A stretch of DNA of 64,000 bases from Neoroseomonas alkaliterrae (GCF_014199195.1 NZ_JACIJE010000002.1:124001-188000), one strand, 5' to 3'; positions 50,802 to 59,829 are shown, numbered from the stretch's first letter. The notes: generated by a model from the letters alone, not told the origin. Translations and numbers: made by a program.

Positions 50802-51698
50802 TCAGCGCTTCGCCGCCTGCAGGCAGAGATATTCCCAGGCCACGGTCGCGGCGGCGAGCGCGGTGATCTCCGCGACATCGAAGGCGGGGGCCACCTCCAC
50901 CACATCGGCGCCGCGGAGATCGAGCCCGCCGAGGCGGCGCAGGATGCCCTGCGCCTGCCAGGTCGCGAGCCCGCCCACCTCCGGCGTGCCGGTGCCCGGC
51001 GCGAAGGCGGGATCGAGGCAGTCCACGTCGAAGGAGAGATAGGCCGGCCCTTCGCCGACCACCTCGCGCACCTGCGCGGCGATGGCCGCAGGCGTGCTCT
51101 CGTGCACCTGCTGGGCGGAAAGGATCGTCACCCCCTGGCCGCGCGTCCAGTCGAACATCTCGGGCCAGGCGGGGGCGCGGATGCCGATCTGGATCATGCG
51201 CCGCGGCGCGACCAGGCCTTCGGTGATGGCGTGCCAGAACACCGAGCCATGGGCGAAGCGCTGGCCGAAATTCTCCTCCGAGGTGTCGAGATGGGCGTCG
51301 AAATGCACGAGGCCGACCGGCCCGCCGAGCCGCCTCGCCAGCGCGCGCAGCAGCGGCAGCGTGATCCCGTGCTCGCCGCCCAGCGCGACGAGGTGGTTCA
51401 GCCCCGCCGCCTGCTCCTCGATGCGGGCGAGGCTTGCGGGGATGTCGCCCAGCGCGATCTCGAACTCGCCGAGGTCGGAGAGGTCGAGCGCGGTCGGATC
51501 GGCGCCGGTCTCCGGATGGCGGCCGTCGGTCAGCATCCGCGCCGCCGCGCGGATGGCGCGCGGCCCGTCCCGCGTGCCGGCGCGGTTGGTGGTGCCGATG
51601 TCGAGTGGCACGCCGGCCACGCAGAAGGCCGCGCCGCGGTCGTCCGGGCGGGCGCCGAGGAAGGCATGCGGGGCGGCGAAGGTGACGGGGACGGGCAT
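50802..51698 (-). CDS. Agmatinase/ureohydrolase family protein
   Basis: A 298-residue Mn-dependent ureohydrolase. Metal motifs are GGEHGITLPLL (usual GGDH, here Glu for Asp), VHFDAHLDTSEENFGQRFAHGSVFW, and LSFDVDCLDPAFAPGTGTPEVGG. The early GIPxDxGTTNRAGTRDGPRAIR pattern (VPLDIGTTNRAGTRDGPRAIR split) is typical of agmatinase or guanidinobutyrase. It would release urea from a guanidino compound, giving putrescine or 4-aminobutyrate. Proximity to the ODC-family gene supports polyamine metabolism. It is divergent from the aminotransferase at 51767. Confidence 0.87.
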   Translation of the reverse strand: MPVPVTFAAPHAFLGARPDDRGAAFCVAGVPLDIGTTNRAGTRDGPRAIRAAARMLTDGRHPETGADPTALDLSDLGEFEIALGDIPASLARIEEQAAGLNHLVALGGEHGITLPLLRALARRLGGPVGLVHFDAHLDTSEENFGQRFAHGSVFWHAITEGLVAPRRMIQIGIRAPAWPEMFDWTRGQGVTILSAQQVHESTPAAIAAQVREVVGEGPAYLSFDVDCLDPAFAPGTGTPEVGGLATWQAQGILRRLGGLDLRGADVVEVAPAFDVAEITALAAATVAWEYLCLQAAKR

Positions 51699-51766
51699 GG
51701 CCTCACCTTAAGCAGCCGGCGCGCGGGCCTGTCCAGGACCGCGCCGCTTCGCTACCACCTTCGGCC

Positions 51767-52945
51767 ATGACGCGCTTGCCCACCGGCCCGCGGGCCGCCC
51801 TCGACGCCATTCCCGGCTCCCTGATCCGCGAGGTCTCGGAGGCCGGGCGCGGCATGCCCGGCCTGATCCGCCTCTTCTTCGGCGAGCCCGACACCGTCAC
51901 CCCCGCCTTCATCCGCGAGGCCGCCAAGGCCGCGCTCGATGCGGGAGAGACCTTCTACGCGCCCAATCCCGGCATCACGCCGCTGCGGGAGGCGATCGCG
52001 CGCTACCTCACGCGCAACGGGCGGCCGGTGGGGCCGGAACGGGTCTCGGTCACCGCCTCGGGCGTCAATGCGCTGATGCTGGTGGCGCAGGCGCTGCTCG
52101 ACCCCGGCGAGCGGGTGGTGATCCCGATGCCGGCCTGGCCGAACATGGACGGCATTGCGCGGGTGATGGGCGCGCGGGTCACGCCGCTGCCCATCCGCAT
52201 CGCCAACGGTGCCTGGCGGGTGGAGATGGACGAGCTGCTCGCCGCCGTGACGCCGCAGACGCGCCTGCTCTTCCTCAACAGCCCGGGCAATCCGACCGGC
52301 TGGACGCTGACGGCGGAGGAGCAGCGGACGATCCTCGATCACTGCCGCAGGACCGGCACCTGGATCCTGGCCGACGACGTCTATGAACGCCTCTATTTCG
52401 CGGCGGAGGCCGCGCCGTCCTTCCTCTCCATCGCCGGCGCCGAGGATCGTGTCGTCTCGGTGAACTCCTTCAGCAAGGCCTGGTCCATGACCGGCTGGCG
52501 GCTCGGCTGGATCGTCGCGCCGCCGGCGCTGATGGAGCCGATCGCCAAGCTCAACGAGTTCAACATGTCCTCCGCCCCCACCTTCGTGCAGCATGCGGGC
52601 GTGGTCGCGCTCGACCGCGGCGATGCCGTCATCGCCGAGACGCAGGCCCGCTACCGCGCGGCGCGCGATCTCGCCCACGGCATCCTGTCCGCCGTGCCCG
52701 GGGTGCGGGTGCCGCGGCCGGAGGGGGCGATGTATCTGTTCCTCAAGGTCGCGGGCTGCACGGACAGCGTCGCGCTGGCGAAGGAACTGCTCACGACGGC
52801 AGGTGTCGGCCTCGCCCCCGGCGCGGCCTTCGGCGCGGGGGGCGAGGGCCATCTGCGCCTCTGTTTCGCTCAGAGCGAGGAGCGGCTGCGCACCGCCTGC
52901 ACGCGCGTCGCGCAGGCTCTGGCGGAACGCGCCTCGGGGCGCTGA
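51767..52945 (+). CDS. Class I/II aminotransferase
   Basis: A 392-residue fold-type I PLP enzyme. YAPNPGITPLREAIARYL, LLFLNSPGNPTGWTL, ILADDVYERLYF (the PLP-ring Asp and Tyr) and VNSFSKAWSMTGWRLGW with Schiff-base Lys237 are visible, and the C-terminal Arg lies in HLRLCFAQSEERL. Substrate class is aspartate/alanine/aromatic-type; the exact pair is not readable. It is divergent from the agmatinase-like gene (68 bp between) and is followed by the AtzG-like/amidase pair, which has its own promoter-like sequence. Confidence 0.88.
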   Translation: MTRLPTGPRAALDAIPGSLIREVSEAGRGMPGLIRLFFGEPDTVTPAFIREAAKAALDAGETFYAPNPGITPLREAIARYLTRNGRPVGPERVSVTASGVNALMLVAQALLDPGERVVIPMPAWPNMDGIARVMGARVTPLPIRIANGAWRVEMDELLAAVTPQTRLLFLNSPGNPTGWTLTAEEQRTILDHCRRTGTWILADDVYERLYFAAEAAPSFLSIAGAEDRVVSVNSFSKAWSMTGWRLGWIVAPPALMEPIAKLNEFNMSSAPTFVQHAGVVALDRGDAVIAETQARYRAARDLAHGILSAVPGVRVPRPEGAMYLFLKVAGCTDSVALAKELLTTAGVGLAPGAAFGAGGEGHLRLCFAQSEERLRTACTRVAQALAERASGR

Positions 52946-52955
52946 GCGGCGGGAT

Positions 52956-52983
52956 TGACCTGCGCGCCCAGGGGCGCAGCATC
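52956..52983 (+). promoter_or_regulatory. Candidate promoter for the AtzG-like/amidase pair
   Basis: TTGACC (52956-52961) and CAGCAT (52978-52983) with a 16-bp spacer, 26 bp before the ATG at 53010, followed by AGGAG. TTGACC is a good -35 and stands out locally. Confidence 0.45.
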
Positions 52984-53009
52984 GCCCGCGCGAAGCAGGA
53001 GCGCCCGCC

Positions 53010-53204
53010 ATGCCCGACCCGATGGACAAGCCCGAATTCGACGCGCTGATGGCGCGCCATGGATTGCCGCTGACCGAGGCCGAGCGCGAGGGCATCCGCG
53101 CCGCATCCGGCCATTTCCGCGCCTTCGCCGAGAATGTCCGCACCCCGCGCGACTGCTTCGCCGAGATGGCGCTCACCTTCGCGCCGAAGGCCGCGGAGCG
53201 ATGA
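53010..53204 (+). CDS. AtzG-like small amidase partner (DUF4089-like)
   Basis: 64 residues: MPDPMDKPEFDALMARHGLPLTEAEREGIRAASGHFRAFAENVRTP. The protein is short and helical, like GatC and AtzG, small subunits that wrap around an amidase-signature protein. It lies directly upstream of an amidase with an ATGA overlap, the same order as AtzG-AtzE, where AtzE hydrolyses 1-carboxybiuret. That context is the main support; the sequence alone is short. It probably stabilises or activates the amidase encoded at 53201. Confidence 0.72.
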   Translation: MPDPMDKPEFDALMARHGLPLTEAEREGIRAASGHFRAFAENVRTPRDCFAEMALTFAPKAAER

Positions 53205-54586
53205 TCCCCACCATCGCCGAGGCGGCGCGCCTGATCGCCGCGAGGAAGCTCTCGCCCGTCGAACTCGCGACCGACCGGCTGGCCAGGGCCGAGGCGCTGA
53301 ACGGTACGCTGCACGCCTTCATCCGCTTCACGCCCGAGATCGCGCTGGAGCAGGCGAGGGCGGCGGAGGCACGGCAGATGGCCGGCACGCTGAAGGGCCC
53401 GCTCGACGGCATCCCGATCGCGCACAAGGACATCTACGAGACGGCGGGCGTGCCCACCACCGGCCATTCCCGCGTGCTGATGGAGCACGTGCCGGGCGCC
53501 GATGCCGCCGCCGTGCGCGCCTGGGCCGAGGCCGGCGCGGTGATGCTGGGCAAGCTCGCCACGCACGAATTCGCCTGGGGCGGACCGTCCTTCGACCTGC
53601 CCTGGCCGCCGGCGCGCAACCCCTGGAACACGGAGCATTTCACGGGCGGCTCGTCCTCCGGCACCGGCGCGGCGGTGGCCGCGGGGCTGATCCTGGGCGG
53701 CACCGGGTCGGACACCGCAGGCTCGATCCGCATGCCGGCCTCGCTGTGCGGGACGGCGGGAATGAAGCCGACCTACGGCCTGTGCTCGCGCATCGGCGTT
53801 CTGCCGCTGGCGCACAGCCTCGACACGGTCGGGCCGCTGGCATGGACGGTGGAGGACTGCGCGCTGCTGCTCGACGCGCTGACCGGCCACGACCCGGCCG
53901 ACCCGTCCTCGGCCGGGGTCGCGCGGCCGGACTTGCTGTCCGGCCTCGATGGCGGCGTGCGGGGCCTGCGCGTCGGGGTGATCCGCCACTTCCACGAGGC
54001 GGACAATCCCGTGACGCCAGGCATGGCGGCGGGCGTGGCGCATGTGGAGCGGACGCTGCACGACCTGGGCGCCGAGATCAGGGAGGTGACGCTGCCCTCC
54101 CTCGGCGCCTTCAACGCGGCCGGCTGGCTGATCCTCGCCGCCGAGGCCTTCGCCGTGCACGAGCCCTGGCTGCGGACGCGCTTCCGAGACTATGGCGAGA
54201 TCCTGCGCGAACGCCTCGCCCTCGCCGCGGTCGTCTCCGCGGCCGACTACCTGCAGGCGCAGCGGCGGCGCCGGGAGTTGTGCGAGGCGGTGGCGCGCGC
54301 GATGCGCGATTGCGACCTGCTGCTGACCGCCGCCTTCCGCAGCGAGGCGCCGCGCATCGACCGCATGGGCAAGTGGGCCTCCTTCGAGGCGCCCAACTTC
54401 ACCATGCCGTTCAACCTGACCGGCCAGCCCGCGCTGACCGTCTGCGCCGGCTTCGGGGAGGGCGGGCTGCCGGTCGGGGCGCAGATCGTCGGCCGTCCCT
54501 TCGAGGATGCGACGGTGCTGCGCGCGGGCCATGCCTACGAGAAGGCCGCCGGCTGGCGGGCGCGGCGGCCCGCGCTCGCCGGATAG
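53201..54586 (+). CDS. Amidase-signature hydrolase (AtzE-like)
   Basis: 461 residues. The catalytic centre is complete: Lys76 in PIAHKDIYE, the serine cluster GGSSSGTGA (149-157), and Ser175 in GTGSDTAGSIR. GTAGMKPTYGLCSRIGVLPLAHSLDTVGPLAWTVED follows in the family pattern. It cleaves an amide bond in a small molecule; partnership with the AtzG-like protein suggests an AtzE-type heteromer, but no cyanuric-acid ring-opening gene (atzD) is present, so the substrate may differ. The start overlaps the AtzG-like stop. It ends 78 bp before the ribonucleotide reductase gene. Confidence 0.87.
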   Translation: MIPTIAEAARLIAARKLSPVELATDRLARAEALNGTLHAFIRFTPEIALEQARAAEARQMAGTLKGPLDGIPIAHKDIYETAGVPTTGHSRVLMEHVPGADAAAVRAWAEAGAVMLGKLATHEFAWGGPSFDLPWPPARNPWNTEHFTGGSSSGTGAAVAAGLILGGTGSDTAGSIRMPASLCGTAGMKPTYGLCSRIGVLPLAHSLDTVGPLAWTVEDCALLLDALTGHDPADPSSAGVARPDLLSGLDGGVRGLRVGVIRHFHEADNPVTPGMAAGVAHVERTLHDLGAEIREVTLPSLGAFNAAGWLILAAEAFAVHEPWLRTRFRDYGEILRERLALAAVVSAADYLQAQRRRRELCEAVARAMRDCDLLLTAAFRSEAPRIDRMGKWASFEAPNFTMPFNLTGQPALTVCAGFGEGGLPVGAQIVGRPFEDATVLRAGHAYEKAAGWRARRPALAG

Positions 54587-54664
54587 GCCGGCGGGGACCG
54601 CGGCCCCGGCATCTGGGGTGCATCCGCCGCCGCGATCCCCATATGATGTGGCGCGTGATGGGGG

Positions 54665-57052
54665 ATGCGCCGCATGGACGGTCCGCCGACCTGCCCCGAC
54701 CCGCCCGGCGCCTCCTTCGGCGAGGCGCCGGCCGCGCCCCGCGCCTTCGATCCGGGCATGGGCCTCGCGGTCGCCCGCCGCACCATCCTCCGGCCCGAGG
54801 ACGGGGAGGATTTCGGCCGCGTCGCAGACCGAGTCGCGGCGGGCAACATGTCCCTGCTCGGCCGTCCCGCCGGCGAGGCGGAGCGCCGCGAGCAGGCCCG
54901 GCTGCGCAACGCCATCGCCACCGGCGCGCTGATCACCTCGGGCCGCCACCTCCAGCATGGCGACGCCGGGCAGGCCGCACGGAACATGGAGGTGTTCACC
55001 AACTGCGCGACCGCCTGCGCGAGCTTCACCAAGTTCTACCTCCTGCTCAACGGCGCGGGCGTCGGCCGGGCCTATGACGACGACCTCTGCCCGGTGGACT
55101 GGGCGGAGGCGCCCGATCTGCTGCTGCACCTCTCCCCGAGCCACCCCGACTGGCCCAAGGACCGCGCCGGCCTGCACCGCTTCGGCGTGGAGTTCGGCCT
55201 GCTGCGCTGGGGGATGGGCCCCGACGCCTTCGGCGAGGCGGAGGAGGCCGATGTCCGCGCCTTCCTCGCGCGCGAGCTGGTGCACGGCCTCGCGCGCCTG
55301 CCGCCCGGCACGGTTCGGCACCGCGTCGCCGACACGCGCGAGGGCTGGGCCAAGGCGGTCGAGATCCTGGAGGCCATGGCCTTCCGGCGCGAGCGCGGGC
55401 GGCCGCTGCTGCTCGACCTTTCGGCCGTGCGGCCGCTCGGCGCGCCGATCCGCGGCATGCAGGGGCGGCCGGCCTCGGGCCCGCTGTCGCTGCTGCGCGC
55501 CTTCATCGCGCTGCGGCGCGAGGTGATCGAGGCGGCGCGCGACCGCGACCCGCAGGGCGAGGCGATGCGCCCCTGGGAACAGGCGCTGCGCGCCGACCAC
55601 ATCCTCTCCACCGAGGTGCAGGTCGGCGGCGCGCGCCGGGCGGCGCGCATGGCGACGAAATCCTGGCGCGACCCGGGCGCGCTGCGATTCGTCCGGCTCA
55701 AGGCCGAGGGCGGCCTCTGGACCGCCAACCATTCGCTGATGGTGGATGCGGAGTTCTGGGCGCGGCTCGAGCCCGGCGCCGACGAGTCGGAACCGCTGAC
55801 GCGCCACGCCCGCGCGCTCTTCGCCGCGGCGACCGCCTGCGCCTATGTCAATGGCGAGCCCGGCTTCATCAACGGCGACCGGCTGGAGGATGCGCGCACC
55901 GGCTTCGCCCGCGCCAAGCCGGCGACCGCCGAGACCGGCTCCGGCCGCTACCGCATCGAGGACGGCGCGCCGCTGCTCGCCGAGGTCGCCCGCCGCGCCG
56001 CGACCACGCGCTTCCCCGTCACGACCAACCCCTGCGGCGAGGTGGTGCTGCATGTCACCGGCGGCTACTGCGTCATCGCCGATTTCGCGCCGCTGCTCGC
56101 CTGCCCGGTGCCGCTCGAGGCGCTGCGCCCGGGCGCGATCCCGGGGGAGGTGGCGGCCGCCTGGGATGCGCGCGTCGAGGATGCGGTGCGCCTCGGCGTG
56201 CGCTTCCTCATCCGCGTCAACCGGATGGACGCGCTCTACGGGCAGGAGGTCGCGCGGACCAACCGCATCGGCATCGGGCCGACCGGGCTGCACGAATGGG
56301 CCTGGGCGCGGTTCGGCCTCGGCTTCCGGGACCTGCTCGACGAGGCGCGGGCGAGGCCCTTCTGGGAGGCGCTCGCGCATCTCTCGGCCGTGGCGAAGCA
56401 GGAGGCGAGCGACTATGCGCGCGCCCTCGGCATGGTGGAGCCGGCGACGGTCACCACCATCAAACCCGCCGGCACCACGAGCAAGCTGTTCGGCCTGACC
56501 GAGGGCGCGCACCTGCCGGCGCGGCGGCAATACCTGCGCTGGGTGCAGTTCCGCAGCGGGCCGGATGGCGACCCGCTGCTCGCCGACTATGCCGCGCGCG
56601 GCTATCCGGTGCGCGCGCTCGAGACCTTCCCCGGTGTCGCGATCGTCGGCTTCCCGACCCTGCCGCTGATCCAGCGCCTGGGCATCGGCGAGCGGCTGGT
56701 GGTGGCCCCCGAGGCGAGCCCCGCCGAGCAGTATCGCTGGCTGATGCTGCTGGAGCGCCACTGGATCGGCGAGGCGCGCGGCAACCAGGTCTCCTACACG
56801 CTGAAGATCGCGACCGACCGCGTGGACCTCGAGGCGTTCCGGGCGCTGCTGCGGGCCAACCAGCCGCGCCTGCGCTGCTGCGCCGTGCTGCCGAGCCGGC
56901 CCGATCGCGACCTCGGCTACGAATACCTGCCCGAGGAGGAGATCCCGCCGGAGCGCTTCGCGGCCATCCTCGCCGCCATCCGCGACCCCGGCCTCGGGGA
57001 GGCGGTGGACCTCGCCCGCCTGCAATGCGAGGCGGGGGCCTGCCCGATCTAG
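54665..57052 (+). CDS. Class II (adenosylcobalamin-dependent) ribonucleotide reductase, monomeric RTPR-like
   Basis: 795 residues. Active-site landmarks: FTNCATAC (Cys114, Cys118), NPCGE (455-459, thiyl-radical Cys457 with Asn and Glu), GGYC (Cys469) and a C-terminal CEAGAC pair (Cys788, Cys793), the spacing of the thioredoxin-exchanged cysteines of Lactobacillus leichmannii RTPR. TTIKPAGTTSKLFGLTEGAHLP is the phosphate-binding loop. It reduces ribonucleotides to deoxyribonucleotides without oxygen, using vitamin B12. The start could be 54665 or the ATG at 54674. The stop overlaps the stop of the convergent sterol-desaturase-like gene by two bases. Confidence 0.85.
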   Translation: MRRMDGPPTCPDPPGASFGEAPAAPRAFDPGMGLAVARRTILRPEDGEDFGRVADRVAAGNMSLLGRPAGEAERREQARLRNAIATGALITSGRHLQHGDAGQAARNMEVFTNCATACASFTKFYLLLNGAGVGRAYDDDLCPVDWAEAPDLLLHLSPSHPDWPKDRAGLHRFGVEFGLLRWGMGPDAFGEAEEADVRAFLARELVHGLARLPPGTVRHRVADTREGWAKAVEILEAMAFRRERGRPLLLDLSAVRPLGAPIRGMQGRPASGPLSLLRAFIALRREVIEAARDRDPQGEAMRPWEQALRADHILSTEVQVGGARRAARMATKSWRDPGALRFVRLKAEGGLWTANHSLMVDAEFWARLEPGADESEPLTRHARALFAAATACAYVNGEPGFINGDRLEDARTGFARAKPATAETGSGRYRIEDGAPLLAEVARRAATTRFPVTTNPCGEVVLHVTGGYCVIADFAPLLACPVPLEALRPGAIPGEVAAAWDARVEDAVRLGVRFLIRVNRMDALYGQEVARTNRIGIGPTGLHEWAWARFGLGFRDLLDEARARPFWEALAHLSAVAKQEASDYARALGMVEPATVTTIKPAGTTSKLFGLTEGAHLPARRQYLRWVQFRSGPDGDPLLADYAARGYPVRALETFPGVAIVGFPTLPLIQRLGIGERLVVAPEASPAEQYRWLMLLERHWIGEARGNQVSYTLKIATDRVDLEAFRALLRANQPRLRCCAVLPSRPDRDLGYEYLPEEEIPPERFAAILAAIRDPGLGEAVDLARLQCEAGACPI

Positions 57053-57840
57053 CCGCCGCGCCGGAAGGGCTGCGCGAGCAGGCGGTCGAGCCGCTGCTCG
57101 GCATCCTCGCGCCAGCCCTCGACCCCGATCACCATGCCGAGCTGCCCGAGCCGCGGCTCCGCGCGATAGGTGCCGAAGAGCCGGTCCCACCAGGAGAGGC
57201 AGAAGCCGAAATCGCTGTCCGTCTCCTCGCGGATCTCGGAATGGTGGATGCGGTGCATGTCGGGCGTGACCAGCACCCAGCGCAGGGGACGGTCGAGCCA
57301 GCCCGGGATGGCGACATTGGCGTGGTTGAACATCGAGGTGGCGTTGAGCAGCACCTCGAAGGCGAGCACCGCCTCGGGCGGCGCGCCGAGCGCGACCACG
57401 GCGGCCGCCTTGATGCCGAGCGAGAGCAGGATCTCGACGGGATGGAAGCGCAGCCCGGAACTCGCATCGAGCTCGGGGTCCGCATGGTGCACGCGATGCA
57501 GCCGCCACAGCAGCGGCACGGCGTGGAAGACGCGATGCTGGGCGTAGATCAGCAGGTCGAGCAGCACGACGGCGAGCGGCGCGGCCACCCAGAAGGGCAG
57601 CCCGAGCGCGGGGAACAGGCCGAGCCCGCGCGATTCCGCCCACAGCGCCACGCCGACCGCGCCGGCCGGCGCGAGCAGCCGCAGCAGCCCCGAGGACAGC
57701 GCCACCAGCCCGAGATTGGACGGCCAGCGCCGCCAGGACAGGCGCTGCGGCCGCCGCGGGAAGCCGCGTTCGAGCAGCGCCATCGCGACCAGCACGACGG
57801 CGAAGACGGAGAGGCGGATGACGGGTTCCAGCTCCAGCAT
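57049..57840 (-). CDS. Fatty acid hydroxylase/sterol desaturase superfamily membrane protein
   Basis: A 263-residue protein with about four or five transmembrane helices. The di-iron histidine boxes are complete: HRVFH, HRVHH (HADPELDASSGLRFHP following) and HRIHHS near the C-terminus. GLRFHPVEI and NHANVAIPGWLDRPLRWVLVTPDMHR are family features. It hydroxylates or desaturates a membrane lipid such as a sterol, carotenoid or fatty-acyl chain. MLELEPVIR was chosen as start because the first helix follows it. It is divergent from the HupE/UreJ-like gene with 82 bp between. Confidence 0.85.
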   Translation of the reverse strand: MLELEPVIRLSVFAVVLVAMALLERGFPRRPQRLSWRRWPSNLGLVALSSGLLRLLAPAGAVGVALWAESRGLGLFPALGLPFWVAAPLAVVLLDLLIYAQHRVFHAVPLLWRLHRVHHADPELDASSGLRFHPVEILLSLGIKAAAVVALGAPPEAVLAFEVLLNATSMFNHANVAIPGWLDRPLRWVLVTPDMHRIHHSEIREETDSDFGFCLSWWDRLFGTYRAEPRLGQLGMVIGVEGWREDAEQRLDRLLAQPFRRGG

Positions 57841-57922
57841 CGGGACAGCATGTAGCGCGCCGCTGCCAGCCTTGCAGGTCCGCCCCGGCGCTGCGACCAT
57901 GGCCGCCGAGAAGGAGACGACC

Positions 57923-58522
57923 ATGACGCGCCTCGCTGCCCTGCTCGCCCTGCTGCCGCTGCCCGCCCTCGCGCATCACCCGATGGGCGGGGCGGTGCCT
58001 TCGACGCTGTGGGAAGGGCTGGCCTCGGGCGTCGGGCATCCGGTCATCGGCCTCGATCATCTCGCCTTCCTGCTGGTCGCGGGCGTGCTGGCCGCCGCGC
58101 TGCCGCCCGCGCGCGGGGCGCGCGCCGTGCTCGCCTTCGTGGCCGGCGGCTTCGCCGGCAGCCTCCTGCATGTCGCGGGGATCGGGCTCGGCCCGGTCGA
58201 GATGCTGGTGGCGGCGAGCCTGGTGCTGGCCGGCGCGGCGCTGCTCGCCGGTGCGGCGGGCGCGCTGCTGTCGGTGGGCTTCGCACTCGCCGGGCTGTTC
58301 CACGGCCATGCCTTCGCCGAGGCGATCATCGGGGCGGAGCAGGGGCCGCTCGTGGCCTATCTCGCGGGCCTCGCGCTGACCCAGGCGGCGATCGGGCTCG
58401 CGGCGATGCTGGCGGCGCGCCGCGTCGCGGCCGCCGGGCACGGCGTGGCGCTGCGCCGCGCGACGGGCCTCGCCGGCGTGGCGGCGGGGGTGGCCTTCCT
58501 CGGCATCGCGATGGCCGGCTGA
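57923..58522 (+). CDS. HupE/UreJ-family membrane protein
   Basis: 199 residues: signal-like first helix MTRLAALLALLPLPALAHHPMGG, then SGVGHPVIGLDHLAFLLVAGVLAAAL with the histidines typical of the family (GxxHPxxGxDH), and GLFHGHAFAEAIIG. About six transmembrane helices. HupE and UreJ proteins mediate Ni2+ or Co2+ uptake; a cobalt role would fit the nearby B12-dependent reductase, but that link is only suggestive. AAGGAGA precedes the ATG. It ends 2 bp from the stop of the convergent MFS gene. Confidence 0.85.
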   Translation: MTRLAALLALLPLPALAHHPMGGAVPSTLWEGLASGVGHPVIGLDHLAFLLVAGVLAAALPPARGARAVLAFVAGGFAGSLLHVAGIGLGPVEMLVAASLVLAGAALLAGAAGALLSVGFALAGLFHGHAFAEAIIGAEQGPLVAYLAGLALTQAAIGLAAMLAARRVAAAGHGVALRRATGLAGVAAGVAFLGIAMAG

Positions 58523-58524
58523 CC

Positions 58525-59730
58525 TCAGGCCCCCCGTTCCAGCCGGCGGAGCACCGCGAAGCCCGCGAGGGTGATCAGCGCGACATGCCCGAAGGCGAGG
58601 CCCCAGGCGAGCGCGCCCTCGCCGCCCGCGAGGTCGAGCACGACGCCGCACAGCAGCGGCCCCGCGAAGCCGCCCGCATAGCCGGCCATGGAATGCAGGC
58701 CCATGGTCGCGCCGCGCAGCGCGGGATCGGCGGCCTGCACCGTGCCCGCCGTGAGCGCGGAGGAATCGAGGTAGATCGCCGCATTCCACGCAAGCACCAG
58801 CGCGAGCGCGAGCAGCGGCGCGGCGCCGGCGGCGAAGCCCGTCACCGCCGAGAGCGCCGCGCCGCCGAGCATCGCGATGCCGACGATGCGCGCGCGCCCG
58901 AAGCGCAGGGATGCCTCGTTGCCCGCAAGCGAGACGGCGATGCCGAGCAGCCCCGCCAGGGTGAAGAGCACCGTCGGCCCCGGCAGCCAGGCGGGAGGCG
59001 CGCTGACGGCGAAGGCGGCGGCGAGGAAGGCCACCGCCCAGGCGCGCAGCACCGCCATCTCGAGCGTGTGCACGCAATAGCCGGCGATCCAGGCCATGGC
59101 GCGGCGGTTCGCGAGCACCGGCCTGAAATCGAGCAGGCGCGCGGACCCTGGGCGCGCGGGCGGCCTCGTTTCCGGCAGGACCAGCAGGGCAATCAGGAAG
59201 GCGCAGGCCGCGAGCGCCCCGCCCAGGATGAAGGCCGCCTCGGCCGTGGCGAGGGCGGCCGTCGCGCCCGCCACGGCGAAGGAGAGCGCGCCCGCGATCC
59301 CGACGCCGGCCGCATGCCAGGAGACCGCGCGCGCCTGGGCGGCACCGCTCAGCGGATCGGCGATCGCCTTCAGCCCCGGCATGTAGGCGCCGGCCCAGCC
59401 GATGCCCGCCAGCGCGCGGAAGGCGAGGGCCGACCAGAACCCCTCGGCGAATAGGCCGAAGCCGAGATGGGCGAGCGCCGTTGCGCCGGTGCCGAGCAGG
59501 TAGATGCGCCGCGCCGGCACGCGGTCGGTCAGCGCGAGTAGCACCGGCACCGCCGGCACATAGGCGGCGAAGAAGATTCCGATCAGCCAGCCGGCCTCGG
59601 TGCCCGAGAGCGACCAGCGCGCCATGTAGCCGGGCAGCAGGGCGGGCAGGGTGAAGGCGCCCATCTGCGTCAGCACCTGCGCGGCGACCATGGCGGCGGT
59701 GAAGCGCGGCGTGCCGGGGAGGAGGGCCAT
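58525..59730 (-). CDS. Major facilitator superfamily transporter
   Basis: A 401-residue polytopic protein with about twelve transmembrane helices in two halves. [49 protein letters not shown] contains the helix 2-3 motif (DRVPARR) usual for [27 protein letters not shown] and [26 protein letters not shown] belong to later helices. Proton-driven efflux or uptake of a small molecule is likely, substrate unknown. A promoter-like pair at 59737-59764 would place transcription at or just before the ATG, giving a nearly leaderless message. Confidence 0.85.
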   Translation of the reverse strand: MALLPGTPRFTAAMVAAQVLTQMGAFTLPALLPGYMARWSLSGTEAGWLIGIFFAAYVPAVPVLLALTDRVPARRIYLLGTGATALAHLGFGLFAEGFWSALAFRALAGIGWAGAYMPGLKAIADPLSGAAQARAVSWHAAGVGIAGALSFAVAGATAALATAEAAFILGGALAACAFLIALLVLPETRPPARPGSARLLDFRPVLANRRAMAWIAGYCVHTLEMAVLRAWAVAFLAAAFAVSAPPAWLPGPTVLFTLAGLLGIAVSLAGNEASLRFGRARIVGIAMLGGAALSAVTGFAAGAAPLLALALVLAWNAAIYLDSSALTAGTVQAADPALRGATMGLHSMAGYAGGFAGPLLCGVVLDLAGGEGALAWGLAFGHVALITLAGFAVLRRLERGA

Positions 59731-59736
59731 GGCGCC

Positions 59737-59764
59737 ACGCTAGGCGCCTTGCGCGCCGGCGCAA
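59737..59764 (-). promoter_or_regulatory. Candidate promoter giving a near-leaderless MFS transcript
   Basis: Minus strand: TTGCGC (59764-59759) and TAGCGT (59742-59737), 16-bp spacer, with the -10 box only 6 bp from the ATG at 59730. Start of transcription would fall on or next to the ATG, and no ribosome site is visible upstream. Confidence 0.42.
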
Positions 59765-59829
59765 GGCCGCGGGCTTGATCGGGGCGCGCCCTGCCCCGAC
59801 ACTCCGCCCCGCACAGGACGGAGGAACGC

